Shown here piece by piece: positions 17,233 through 25,014 of a stretch of DNA of 64,000 nt. A model generated the notes under the pieces. It was not told where the DNA came from. It did not search any database and worked only from the letters and a program-made list of their open reading frames with translations. The DNA comes from UBA1737 sp964541525 (GTDB taxonomy: Bacteria; Bacillota_I; Bacilli_A; ML615J-28; CAG-313), in the NCBI GenBank assembly GCA_964541525.1, contig CAZIQF010000003.1:30194-94193 (forward strand), in the 5' to 3' direction. Position 1 is the stretch's first letter. Each line of letters begins with the position of its first letter. A program made the position numbers and the translations under genes.

Positions 17233-17261
17233 ATTTTATCATATATTCATTTTATTTGCAA
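17233..17261 (-). promoter_or_regulatory. Promoter of the ECF sigma operon
   Basis: On the minus strand TTGCAA (17261-17256), 17 bases, TAAAAT (17238-17233), with TGA just before the -10. The leader to the ATG is about 55 bases. Confidence 0.6.
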
Positions 17262-17309
17262 ATTTTTTTAAAAAATCATTTCAATTTTTAGTCATAAATA
17301 TAAAAAATG

Positions 17310-17318
17310 TGATATAAT
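17310..17318 (+). promoter_or_regulatory. Extended -10 promoter of udk
   Basis: TGATATAAT, a perfect TATAAT with the extended TGN element, 29 bases before the udk start. No clear -35 is present at the right distance, which is tolerated by extended -10 promoters. Confidence 0.6.
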
Positions 17319-17347
17319 ATGGCAGAATAACAAAAATGGAGATTTTT

Positions 17348-17971
17348 ATGAAAACTACAATTATCGGAATTGCCGGTGGAACAGCATCAGGTAAAACAAC
17401 TATTGCAAAAAGATTATACGAAGAAGCCTCAAAAATTGGTAGTGTTGCCTTAATTAGGATTGACGATTACTACTATGGTAAAGTTAAAGTACCCCTAAAT
17501 GAATTAGGCCAAATGAACTTTGACCACCCTGATGCTTATGATATCGATTTATTAATGAGTCATCTAAAAGCATTACAAAATGGTCGTGCTATTAACAAAC
17601 CTATTTATGATTTCGTTACTTCTTCTAGAACTGATCAAACTGAGCTTGTTAATCCCGCTGATGTCATCATTGTTGAAGGGATTATGGCCTTTGCAATTGC
17701 CAAACTACGAAAACTTTTTGATATTAAGCTTTTTGTTGATACTCCTGATGATATTCGTTTTATTAGACGTTTAAAACGGGATATTGTCGATCGTGGTAGA
17801 TCTTTAGACTCTGTAGTTAATCAATACTTATCATCCGTAAGACCAATGCATGAAGCTTTTGTTGAACCATCTAAAAAATTTGCTGATATTATCATTCCTG
17901 ATGGTGGTCATAATGAAGTAGCAATGGACTTTTTGATTACAAAAATATCTCAACTTATCATCAAAAAATAG
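17348..17971 (+). CDS. udk: Uridine kinase
   Basis: A 207-residue P-loop kinase of the uridine/cytidine kinase family, phosphorylating uridine or cytidine with ATP or GTP. Start at ATG 17348 with GGAG 6 nt upstream. Walker A is GIAGGTASGKTT (residues 6-17), followed by RIDDYYY near 37, MNFDHPDAYDIDLL near 57, KPIYDFVTSSR near 85, VIIVEGIMAF near 104 and the lid RLKRDIVDRGRS near 140. These are canonical Udk motifs and the length is normal. It stands alone between its own promoter and terminator and fits with the pyrimidine salvage genes elsewhere in the window. Confidence 0.93.
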   Translation: MKTTIIGIAGGTASGKTTIAKRLYEEASKIGSVALIRIDDYYYGKVKVPLNELGQMNFDHPDAYDIDLLMSHLKALQNGRAINKPIYDFVTSSRTDQTELVNPADVIIVEGIMAFAIAKLRKLFDIKLFVDTPDDIRFIRRLKRDIVDRGRSLDSVVNQYLSSVRPMHEAFVEPSKKFADIIIPDGGHNEVAMDFLITKISQLIIKK

Positions 17972-17993
17972 TATTTTTTATACTATTTTTTTC
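17963..17993 (+). terminator. Terminator of udk
   Basis: AAAAAATAGTA pairs with TACTATTTTTT around a 7-nt loop and continues into a long T-rich run. The left arm covers the udk stop codon. Confidence 0.75.
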
Positions 17994-18021
17994 TTTTTTT
18001 AGTTTAAATCGATGAATTCAT

Positions 18022-18050
18022 TTGACAAATAATAAATATAGTGATATCAT
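18022..18050 (+). promoter_or_regulatory. Sigma-A promoter of degV
   Basis: TTGACA (18022-18027; perfect -35), 17 bases, TATCAT (18045-18050), with an extended TGA before the -10. Predicted start of transcription is about 18057. Confidence 0.75.
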
Positions 18051-18054
18051 AAAA

Positions 18055-18061
18055 TGTCGAA
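18055..18061 (+). promoter_or_regulatory. Possible Spo0A box over the degV start site
   Basis: TGTCGAA matches the 0A-box core exactly and lies over the predicted +1 of the degV promoter, a position where bound Spo0A would repress, as at abrB. A single 7-base match can occur by chance, and copies also exist inside coding regions of this window. Confidence 0.3.
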
Positions 18062-18084
18062 AAAAAAGAAAATGAGGTATGAAT

Positions 18085-18954
18085 ATGTTAATTTTATTTA
18101 CAGACACAGATACTGACATGACTCCTATTGTGGCACAAAAATATGGCTATCATTTAATTAGTATGCCATACAATCTTAATGATGTTGAAATTTTCCCTTA
18201 TGAAGATTGGGAAGAATTCGATTATAAAACTTATTACAATCAATTAAGAGAGGGAGTAATTCCTACTACTTGTGCTATCAGTCCTTTAAAATATATTGAA
18301 TATTTTGAACCACATTTTAAAAATGGCGATGATATTCTTTATGTTCATTTTTCAAAGGCAATGTCCGGAACTTTTAATGCACTTAATATCGCATTAGAGG
18401 AATTAAAAGAGAAGTATCCCGAACGTAAACTATATACAATCGATACAAAAGGGATTACAATTTGTAGTTATAACATTTTACTTGAGATTGGCGAACTTTA
18501 TAAAAATGGCAAAAATGTTGAAGAAATTATTGCATGGTCAAATCAAGAAATTGATAAATTTGCTATCTATTTTTATGCAGATGATTTGAAATTCTTTGGT
18601 CGGAGTGGACGAGTTAGTAATTTTTCTGCTACTATGGGAAATATCCTAGGTATCCATCCAATTATTCACATTAATCAGGATGGAATTATGACTAATCTTA
18701 CTAAAGCTAAAGGTCGAATGAATTCTTTAAAAAAGATTATCGAATATGTTATCAATTTAGAAGAAAACATCAAAGATCATAAAGTCATTATAGGGCATAC
18801 TGATAACTTAGAACTAGCTAAAAAATTAGCTGAAATGCTTAAAGAACAGTTTGGGGAAAATTTAGACATTGAATATATCATGGTTAATCCTACGGCAGGA
18901 GCTCACTGCGGGCCTGATGGCGTTGGTGTATGTTTCCATGCAAAACATCGATAA
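18085..18954 (+). CDS. DegV family fatty-acid-binding protein
   Basis: A 289-residue DegV protein, which in Firmicutes binds fatty acids and can act as FakB, partner of the fatty-acid kinase FakA. Start at ATG 18085 (GAGGT 6 nt upstream) rather than ATG 18079, which touches the ribosome site. The order is typical: FTDTDTDMTP at the N-terminus, PTTCAISPLKYIEYFE with the usual TS-rich entry near residue 72, HFSKAMSGTFNAL near 97, and FGRSGRVSNFSATMGNILGIHPII near 175-200. The C-terminal VNPTAGAHCGPDGVGVCF corresponds to the conserved AHxGPG segment. FakA is not adjacent. Confidence 0.88.
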   Translation: MLILFTDTDTDMTPIVAQKYGYHLISMPYNLNDVEIFPYEDWEEFDYKTYYNQLREGVIPTTCAISPLKYIEYFEPHFKNGDDILYVHFSKAMSGTFNALNIALEELKEKYPERKLYTIDTKGITICSYNILLEIGELYKNGKNVEEIIAWSNQEIDKFAIYFYADDLKFFGRSGRVSNFSATMGNILGIHPIIHINQDGIMTNLTKAKGRMNSLKKIIEYVINLEENIKDHKVIIGHTDNLELAKKLAEMLKEQFGENLDIEYIMVNPTAGAHCGPDGVGVCFHAKHR

Positions 18955-18955
18955 T

Positions 18956-20077
18956 ATGATTGAAATAAGAATCGTAAAATCTAAAAAAGAACAAAGAGAA
19001 TTTGTTAACTTCCCAATTAAACTATATAAAAACAATCCATATTTTGTTCCCCCACTTTATATGGATGAAATGAAAATGTTTAAACCAAACTATGTCTATA
19101 ATGATCAAGCAAAATCAATTTTCTTTAATGCTTATCAAGATGGTAAAATGGTCGGTCGAATTCAGGGGATTATCCAATATGCAAGTAACAAAAAATGGAA
19201 TGAAAAAAAGGTTCGCTTTACTAGATTTGATTCAATTGATAATCAGGAAGTTGCCGACAAATTATTTGAAGCTCTAGAAAATTGGGCAAGGGCCAATCAA
19301 ATGGAAGCCATTGTTGGACCTTTAGGATATTCTGACTTAGAAAGAGAAGGACTGCTAATTGAAGGTTTTGATGAATTATCAACATATGAAGAACAATATA
19401 ACTATCCATATTATCAAAAATTAATAGAAAACCTTGGATATGTTAAAGATGTAGACTGGGTTGAAAGAAAATTAAGAGCACCCGAAGTAATTGATGAACG
19501 ATTTGAACGTTTGTGTTCATTAATAATGCGTAGATATCATTTAAAATTTGGTGTAGCTAAAAATACTAATGATTTCTTAAAAAAATATGCAGATCAATTT
19601 TTTGATATTCTTGATCAAACATATGAACACATCTATGGGACTGTTCCTTTTACCGATGGAATGAAAAAAATGATAATTGATAATTTCAAATTAATCATCG
19701 ATATTAAATATGTTGCAGTAATCTTAGATGAAAATGATCGTGTCGTATGCTTCGGTTTAGGTCTTCCTTCAATTGCTACTGCAGTTCAAAAATGTAAAGG
19801 ACATTTAACTCCAATTGGCATTATTCGACTACTTTATCAAATCAAGCATCCAAAAGTTTTAGATTTAGGTCTAATCGGTGTTCTACCTGAATATCAAATG
19901 AAAGGTGTAGCATCAGTGTTAATCTATGGTGTACTTCAAATGCTGAAAGATGGTAAACTTGAATATGCAGAAACTAACTTAAATTTGGAATATAATTTAA
20001 ATATTCAAAATCAATGGAAAGTATTTGATAATGTTTTACATAAACGCCGTCGTGCTTTTATTAAAAAAATAAATTAA
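18956..20077 (+). CDS. GNAT-like acyltransferase family protein, ~370 residues
   Basis: A 373-residue protein starting at ATG 18956, one base after the degV stop, with no clear ribosome site (coupling likely). It belongs to a conserved Firmicute/Bacteroidetes group annotated as GNAT N-acetyltransferase. Recognisable parts are IVKSKKEQREFVNFPIKLYKNNPYFVPPL at the start, GRIQGIIQYASNKKWNEKKVRFTRFDSID near residue 65, IVGPLGYSDLEREGLLIEGFDE near 118 and VLPEYQMKGVASVLIYGVL (acetyl-CoA loop-like) near 310. The substrate is unknown. The pairing with degV may mean a lipid or acyl-related role, but that is only contextual. Confidence 0.75.
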   Translation: MIEIRIVKSKKEQREFVNFPIKLYKNNPYFVPPLYMDEMKMFKPNYVYNDQAKSIFFNAYQDGKMVGRIQGIIQYASNKKWNEKKVRFTRFDSIDNQEVADKLFEALENWARANQMEAIVGPLGYSDLEREGLLIEGFDELSTYEEQYNYPYYQKLIENLGYVKDVDWVERKLRAPEVIDERFERLCSLIMRRYHLKFGVAKNTNDFLKKYADQFFDILDQTYEHIYGTVPFTDGMKKMIIDNFKLIIDIKYVAVILDENDRVVCFGLGLPSIATAVQKCKGHLTPIGIIRLLYQIKHPKVLDLGLIGVLPEYQMKGVASVLIYGVLQMLKDGKLEYAETNLNLEYNLNIQNQWKVFDNVLHKRRRAFIKKIN

Positions 20078-20089
20078 TCTTCTATAATT

Positions 20090-20126
20090 AAAAAACATCT
20101 CATAAAATAATTATGAGGTGTTTTTT
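20090..20126 (+). terminator. Hairpin that ends the degV operon and buries the next ribosome-binding site
   Basis: AAAAAACATCTCAT (20090-20103) pairs over 14 bp (one G-U) with ATGAGGTGTTTTTT (20113-20126) around a 9-nt loop. The T6 end makes it a terminator for the upstream genes. Its 3' arm contains GAGGTG, the only ribosome site for the amidase whose ATG follows directly at 20127. Confidence 0.75.
20101..20109 (+). promoter_or_regulatory. Possible mother-cell sigma (E/K) -10 inside the hairpin
   Basis: CATAAAATA fits the CATANNNTA core of sigma-E/sigma-K -10 elements. A TATAATT stretch (20083-20089) lies at about 14 bases, near the sigma-E -35 position. Initiation about 7 bases downstream would give a message without the left hairpin arm and with a free GAGGTG. 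AT-rich chance matches are possible. Confidence 0.3.
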
Positions 20127-20825
20127 ATGTTAGTTATAATTGATCCCGGTCATGGTGGTTATGACCCAGGCGGTGGAAGCAATCAGTATTTTAAAGAGAA
20201 AGATATTAACTTAGATATTAGTAAATATCAAAAAAGGCGGCTAAATGAATTAGGAATCGATGCAATTCTAGTAAGAGATGATGATATTACCCTTACTCCA
20301 GCTGAAAGAGTTGGAAAAATAGCAACCATTGGTCCAACTAGTAGTGACATTTTAATTTCGAATCATGTTAATTTTGGTGGTGACAATGGTGGAGAAGTAA
20401 TTTACTCTGTAAGAGGTAATCGAACTTTACCCGACTTAATTGCAAAAAATTTATCCGAGACAGGACTTAGAATCAGAAATGTTTACCAAAGAAAAAATCG
20501 AGTTGGCAGAGACTTCTACTTTGTTTTAAGAGAGACATTACCCAATGATGCAATTATTATCGAATATGGATTTGCTGATAATCCTGCTGATGTCTACCGG
20601 TTACGATTTCAGTGGCCAGAATTGGCCGAATCAGTTGTCAAAGCTATCGCAACTTATCTAAATGTACCCTATATCCCAAGTAATTACAAAACATACATTG
20701 TCAGACCAGATGACTCTTTATATACTATTGCTAATCGTTTTAATACAACAGTCGAAAAAATTAAACAAGATAATGGTTTAACTTCTAATGAAATTTATCC
20801 CGAAACTATTCTTAATATTTATTAA
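20127..20825 (+). CDS. N-acetylmuramoyl-L-alanine amidase with C-terminal LysM
   Basis: A 232-residue zinc amidase of the Amidase_3 (AmiC/CwlC) family, cleaving the bond between muramic acid and the stem peptide. Zinc and catalytic positions: IIDPGHGGYDPG (His at residue 8), KEKDINLD (Glu near 23), LISNHVNFG (His near 79) and IIEYGFADN (Glu near 147). A LysM domain fills the last 45 residues (TYIVRPDDSLYTIANRFNTTVEKIKQDNGL). There is no signal peptide, a feature shared with mother-cell lytic enzymes such as CwlC. With ylbJ/SpoVV starting inside its 3' end, a spore or mother-cell lysis role is likely but inferred. Confidence 0.88.
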   Translation: MLVIIDPGHGGYDPGGGSNQYFKEKDINLDISKYQKRRLNELGIDAILVRDDDITLTPAERVGKIATIGPTSSDILISNHVNFGGDNGGEVIYSVRGNRTLPDLIAKNLSETGLRIRNVYQRKNRVGRDFYFVLRETLPNDAIIIEYGFADNPADVYRLRFQWPELAESVVKAIATYLNVPYIPSNYKTYIVRPDDSLYTIANRFNTTVEKIKQDNGLTSNEIYPETILNIY

Positions 20826-21663
20826 AATCTTTTTAATTGTTTTAATCATTTATCTATTTCTTAATAATTCGAGTGTCCAATATGAGATTAATCAAGTCGT
20901 TGATAGTTGGCTAAAAATTGTAGTTCCATCGATTAGTATTTCTTATATCAGTTCTTCTTTTATTTATAATTATCCTTTAGTATCATTAATCTTGTATCCC
21001 ATTCTCAAACCAGTATTTCATTTTGAAAATCAAAAAGCATGTAGTCTTTATTTAATATCAATCATCATTGGTGAACCATCAATTACTAAATTAATTATTA
21101 ATGCCCAAACAAATAATGAGATTAGTATAAATGAAGCAAATAGATTAATGCGATTTACTAGTTTTATTTCACCTATCTTTTTAATTAAAATGTTAGGTTA
21201 TGAAGTTGGAGTTACTACAATTATAATTGAATTATTAGTTAGTTTAATGATTGGATTTTTTTCTAATAACAATTATTTTGAAAATAAACATCAAGAATGT
21301 CATTCTTTTCTAGATGTTTATTTTAATATTATTAATGATTTACCAAGATTATTATTAGGCATTCTTGCGTCAATGATTGTTATAACTATTTTCAAAAGTA
21401 TATTTAAATCGATTATGCTTAGTAATTTTTTAGAAATCACATCAGGATTGCTAAATTTAATCACTCTGTCTAATTCTTTAATAAAATTTATGTTGATTCA
21501 ATTACTGATATCAACGTGTGGAATCGCAATAATTATGCAAGTATATTGGTTAATAAGAAAAACGCACATATCGATGTTAAATTTTATCAAATATCGCTTT
21601 GTATCTGTAATCTTAACATCCATATGTACGTTAATAATCTATTTAATTATACTTTTTATCTAG
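20788..21663 (+). CDS. ylbJ: YlbJ/SpoVV-type sporulation membrane protein (short)
   Basis: A 291-residue polytopic protein with about eight hydrophobic segments. In Bacillus YlbJ (SpoVV) carries dipicolinic acid across the outer forespore membrane. Signs of the nucleoside-recognition 'gate' fold are LKIVVPSISISYISSSFI near residue 42, SLYLISIIIGEPSITKLI near 86 (family motif GxPxxxK) and ISINEANRLMRFTSFISPIFLIKML near 111. It is clearly shorter than the ~400 residues usual for YlbJ. The start overlaps the amidase end by 38 bases. The neighbours coaD and rsmD repeat the B. subtilis ylbH-ylbI-ylbJ cluster, supporting the identity. Confidence 0.75.
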   Translation: MKFIPKLFLIFIKIFLIVLIIYLFLNNSSVQYEINQVVDSWLKIVVPSISISYISSSFIYNYPLVSLILYPILKPVFHFENQKACSLYLISIIIGEPSITKLIINAQTNNEISINEANRLMRFTSFISPIFLIKMLGYEVGVTTIIIELLVSLMIGFFSNNNYFENKHQECHSFLDVYFNIINDLPRLLLGILASMIVITIFKSIFKSIMLSNFLEITSGLLNLITLSNSLIKFMLIQLLISTCGIAIIMQVYWLIRKTHISMLNFIKYRFVSVILTSICTLIIYLIILFI

Positions 21664-22119
21664 TGCTTCACAAACAACTCGTGGGACAAAACTAGAAATA
21701 TCACCATGAAATTTAGCCATTTCTTTAACACTACTTGATGACAAGAATGAATATTCATGTGAACTCATAATAAAGATTGTTTCCACTTTATCATTTAAAC
21801 ACTTATTGATTGTTGCAAGTTGTAACTCATACTCAAAGTCAGAAACCATTCTTAGGCCTCTAATCATTGCAGTAGCACCAACACTAACAGCAAATTCAAC
21901 TGTTAATAGCGATGTGGAAACAACTTCAACATTCTCTAAATCTTTAACTACTTCTTTAATTAATGCTACTCGTTCTTCAATTGTAAATAATGTTTGTTTT
22001 TGTAAATTAATTGGAATTACAATATAAAGCTTATCAAATAATTGATGAGCTCTTTTTATTATATCTAAATGACCATTTGTAATTGGATCAAATGTTCCTG
22101 GATAGACACCTATTTTCAT
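21643..22119 (-). CDS. coaD: Phosphopantetheine adenylyltransferase
   Basis: A 158-residue nucleotidyltransferase making dephospho-CoA from 4'-phosphopantetheine and ATP. The N-terminal GVYPGTFDPITNGHLDIIKRA contains the TXGH-type HIGH-like motif (TNGH). MIRGLRMVSDFEYELQLA near residue 86 and SSHEYSFLSSSSVKEMAKFHGDISSFVP near 119 (SSSXXK/R motif) are diagnostic. AAAGGA precedes the ATG, which follows the rsmD stop by 4 nt. Its 3' end overlaps the convergent ylbJ by 21 bases. Confidence 0.95.
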   Translation of the reverse strand: MKIGVYPGTFDPITNGHLDIIKRAHQLFDKLYIVIPINLQKQTLFTIEERVALIKEVVKDLENVEVVSTSLLTVEFAVSVGATAMIRGLRMVSDFEYELQLATINKCLNDKVETIFIMSSHEYSFLSSSSVKEMAKFHGDISSFVPRVVCEALDKKYN

Positions 22120-22123
22120 ATTT

Positions 22124-22669
22124 TTAATCCTTTTCTAAAATTAATATTTCACTACTTGAATATCTCCGACAAAGTTTTACACTATATCCAAGATAATCTT
22201 TTTCAACAACATCTTCTTTTGGATATTCAGCCATAATATAACCACCATCAGCAATCATATCATTATCAATCAAAAAACTAATAATTTCATCAATTACTTT
22301 CATTTTAAATGGTGGATCAATAAATACTAAATCAAACTGCTTTGATTTTAACTGATTTAATCCTTCTTCGTATGTTGAATGATAAATTTTAAGTTCATTA
22401 GTGATTTTTAGTTTATTAGCGTTACTTTTGATAATATTGATTGCTTCAATATTATTATCAATTATATAAGCTTTTTCTGCTCCTCGACTTAGCGATTCCA
22501 AACTTAAAGCACCACTTCCACCAAAAACATCTAATACAATAAATCCAGGAATAAAACTTCCCAAACTCGAAAAAATTGCCTCTTTAGTTGCATCTAGTGT
22601 TGGTCTAGTTTTTAATCCTTCCAAAGTATTAAGCTTAGCACCTCGATATTTCCCAGCTATTATTCGCAT
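22124..22669 (-). CDS. rsmD: 16S rRNA (guanine-966-N2)-methyltransferase
   Basis: A 181-residue Rossmann-fold methyltransferase acting on G966 (E. coli numbering) of 16S rRNA. It begins with MRIIAGKYRGAKLNTLEG; the SAM site is VLDVFGGSGALSLESLSRGA (about residues 44-63), and the catalytic DPPF (FIDPPFKMKVID) is near residue 116, in place of NPPY. AGGAG precedes the ATG. It forms an operon with coaD, the usual arrangement. Confidence 0.93.
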   Translation of the reverse strand: MRIIAGKYRGAKLNTLEGLKTRPTLDATKEAIFSSLGSFIPGFIVLDVFGGSGALSLESLSRGAEKAYIIDNNIEAINIIKSNANKLKITNELKIYHSTYEEGLNQLKSKQFDLVFIDPPFKMKVIDEIISFLIDNDMIADGGYIMAEYPKEDVVEKDYLGYSVKLCRRYSSSEILILEKD

Positions 22670-22766
22670 ACGATCTCCTTAATTTTAATGTATAAAATGA
22701 TTATAAAAGCCAATACTATTATTGCAGAATTTAATTCTGCTTCTCCTCTTACTCTATATCATATTT

Positions 22767-22804
22767 AAAAAAGCAATATAACCAATTTCGGCTATATTGC
22801 TTTT
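22767..22804 (-). terminator. Terminator after the HNH-like gene
   Basis: On the minus strand AAAAGCAATATAGCC pairs with GGTTATATTGCTTTT (one G-U or so) around a short loop, followed by T residues. It starts 3 bases after the stop at 22808. Confidence 0.8.
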
Positions 22805-22807
22805 CCA

Positions 22808-23119
22808 TTATTCGATTACTTTTTCAATATAGTAAAAATCTTCATTACTATCATATTTAATTGTATATTTAACTCCAACTATTTCAAAATCTGGATAATT
22901 ATCAGCTTTTTCATAAGCAGTGATATGATTCAAAATAATAACATTTTCGCTGTTATTAACTCCACCAAGCGCTAAAGGTTTGATATAAGAAACAACCCAT
23001 CCGACTTGATTTTCAACCAAATAATCATCTCTTTTTACTTTACGGCCACTAAAATCATGAGCATAAGTGACATCACCAAATTCATTTAACCAAATTTTTA
23101 ACGCTTGTTCTTTAGTCAT
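22808..23119 (-). CDS. HNH-like protein with altered catalytic residues
   Basis: A 103-residue protein from ATG 23119 (AAAGGA 8 nt upstream). It resembles a small Firmicute HNH group: FGDVTYAHDFSGRKVKRDDY, then GWVVSYIKPLALGGVNNSENVIILNHITAYEKADNYPDF and a C-terminal YTIKYDSNEDFYYIEKV. In the relatives I know, the middle reads G-W-x-V-D-H-I-x-P; here Asp-His is replaced by Ser-Tyr, removing the key HNH histidine. It may be a non-catalytic family member. It is the last gene downstream of lysA, 66 bases on. Confidence 0.55.
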   Translation of the reverse strand: MTKEQALKIWLNEFGDVTYAHDFSGRKVKRDDYLVENQVGWVVSYIKPLALGGVNNSENVIILNHITAYEKADNYPDFEIVGVKYTIKYDSNEDFYYIEKVIE

Positions 23120-23184
23120 AGAAATAATCCTTTCATTTTTAGTATAACAAAACAATCAATAAAAGTCAAATCTTTTATTTTTTG

Positions 23185-24471
23185 TTATTTAAACAATCTT
23201 AATAAGTCTTCTAAAGTCTCTCTTCTCGCAACCAGTTTTGGTTCATCTTCAATAAAAATTACTGCAGGTTTTAACATATTATTGTAATTAGATGCCATTG
23301 AATAAGTATATGCACCTGTAGAATAAATAATCATAATATCACCGTAACTAGGTTTAGGAATCAATGCATTATAAATAATAATATCTCCAGATTCACAACA
23401 TTTTCCAGCGATATCACAAACCACATTTTTTTCATCATTCATTTTATTCGCAATATCACAACAATAATCGGCATTATATAAAGCTGGTCGAATATTATCT
23501 GTCATTCCACCATCAATGAATTGATAATTTTTATCACCATAAGTGTGTTTAAAATCACAACATCGATAAAGGGTGATACCTGAATTACCTAAAATTCTTC
23601 TTCCTGGTTCAATGTAAACATCTAGAGGATAAAAGTTAGTTTTTTCTGACATCTCATTAATTTTATCAATCATCTTGTGAAGAACTAATTCTAAATCAAG
23701 AGAAATATCTTCATTAATATACTTTATACCAAATCCACCACCAAAATTAATACTAGAAAGTGAATAATGATATTGATCAATAATCTTTTGTGAAAACTCC
23801 ATCATTTTTTCAATATTCATAATGAATGGTTCAACTTCTTGAATTTGCGAGCCAATATGCGAATGAAATCCCAGTAAAGTTATATTTTTATGGCTTAAAT
23901 AGTAATTCATAATTTTATCAATCATCTTATCATCATAAATGCTTTCACCAAACTTACTAATATAAGTTGCTGTTTGAATGTATTTATGGGTATGAGCATT
24001 AATGCCGGGATTTACCCTAAACATCGTTCTTGCATTGAGATTAAATTCGATTGATAAAGAATTAATTATTTCTAATTCTTGATAATGGTCGACAACAATA
24101 ACAACATTGTTTTTTAAAGCAAATTTTAGTTCATCAATTGTTTTGTTATTACCGTGAAAAATAATATGTTTCATATTAAAACCACTATTTTTTGCAATAT
24201 ACAAGTCACCTAAACTTACTGCATCCATCCATAAATTTTTATTCTTTAAAATCTGACACATTTTAGGAACTAAAAAAGCTTTTGATGCATATACAATATG
24301 TGTACTAAACTTGTTACTTTGAAAATGAGTTTTAAAAAAATCAATATTTTCTTCTAATTCAATTTGATCATAAATATATAATGGTGTACCATATGTTTCA
24401 GCAAGTTTAACCAAATTATGTTCACGAATATAAGCAGTATTATCGATAACTTTTAAATATTTTGGTTTCAT
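23185..24471 (-). CDS. lysA: Diaminopimelate decarboxylase
   Basis: A 428-residue PLP enzyme of the ornithine/DAP decarboxylase fold, turning meso-diaminopimelate into lysine. The PLP lysine is in HIVYASKAFLVPKM near residue 64. GFHSHIGSQIQEVEPF near 199, SSINFGGGFGIKY near 240, YIEPGRRILGNSG near 288 and AGKCCESGDII near 352 (active-site Cys) are canonical. The start lies one base after the TAA of the upstream unknown gene. Its presence suggests the cell makes DAP. No other lysine gene is adjacent. Confidence 0.93.
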   Translation of the reverse strand: MKPKYLKVIDNTAYIREHNLVKLAETYGTPLYIYDQIELEENIDFFKTHFQSNKFSTHIVYASKAFLVPKMCQILKNKNLWMDAVSLGDLYIAKNSGFNMKHIIFHGNNKTIDELKFALKNNVVIVVDHYQELEIINSLSIEFNLNARTMFRVNPGINAHTHKYIQTATYISKFGESIYDDKMIDKIMNYYLSHKNITLLGFHSHIGSQIQEVEPFIMNIEKMMEFSQKIIDQYHYSLSSINFGGGFGIKYINEDISLDLELVLHKMIDKINEMSEKTNFYPLDVYIEPGRRILGNSGITLYRCCDFKHTYGDKNYQFIDGGMTDNIRPALYNADYCCDIANKMNDEKNVVCDIAGKCCESGDIIIYNALIPKPSYGDIMIIYSTGAYTYSMASNYNNMLKPAVIFIEDEPKLVARRETLEDLLRLFK

Positions 24472-24472
24472 T

Positions 24473-25006
24473 TTATCTATCCTTAATGTATCTGTGAATA
24501 ATATCTAAATAACTATCATAGATGCTAAAATCAATATTTTGATCATCAATGTTTTCGATCAATGCTAACATACTAGATATAACATTTAAAACAATTTTAA
24601 TATATGAGACTTTTTCACCTAAATTATATTTAACAGTAGTTTTATCAAAATAAACACCTAATTTAATAAATTTTGGATTAACAGCAAGTGTAGATTCACA
24701 ATATTTATTAATATTGATCAATATTTTTTGATCAATTACTTTTTTTGGATTGTATTTTAGAGCCTTTAAAATATTACCAAATTGAAAAACTTCACTAAAT
24801 TGAACTAATAGTTCTGTAGATAATTGATTTGTTTTTATTAGTTTATTTAATAAAACTGCTTGAACAAATAAATCCATTTCCTTGTTCATTTCTTTAAAAG
24901 AAAATGCCATATTATTATAAGATGAAATAGTATCATATATAATTTTGCTGCTATTTAACAATTTTTCATATTGTAATTTGAACAATTCATAATATTTTTG
25001 TTCCAT
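24473..25006 (-). CDS. Unknown helical protein between dut and lysA
   Basis: A 177-residue acidic-to-neutral protein without membrane segments, predicted mostly helical. I do not recognise a family. It shares a sparse but ordered set of residues with the protein at 14147-14689: FVQAVLLNKLIKT, PKFIKLGVYFDK and a C-terminal helix. It starts 8 nt after the dut stop (AGGTGAG site) and its stop is one base before lysA, so it is part of the pyk-dut-lysA operon. Confidence 0.6.
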   Translation of the reverse strand: MEQKYYELFKLQYEKLLNSSKIIYDTISSYNNMAFSFKEMNKEMDLFVQAVLLNKLIKTNQLSTELLVQFSEVFQFGNILKALKYNPKKVIDQKILININKYCESTLAVNPKFIKLGVYFDKTTVKYNLGEKVSYIKIVLNVISSMLALIENIDDQNIDFSIYDSYLDIIHRYIKDR

Positions 25007-25014
25007 ATACTCAC

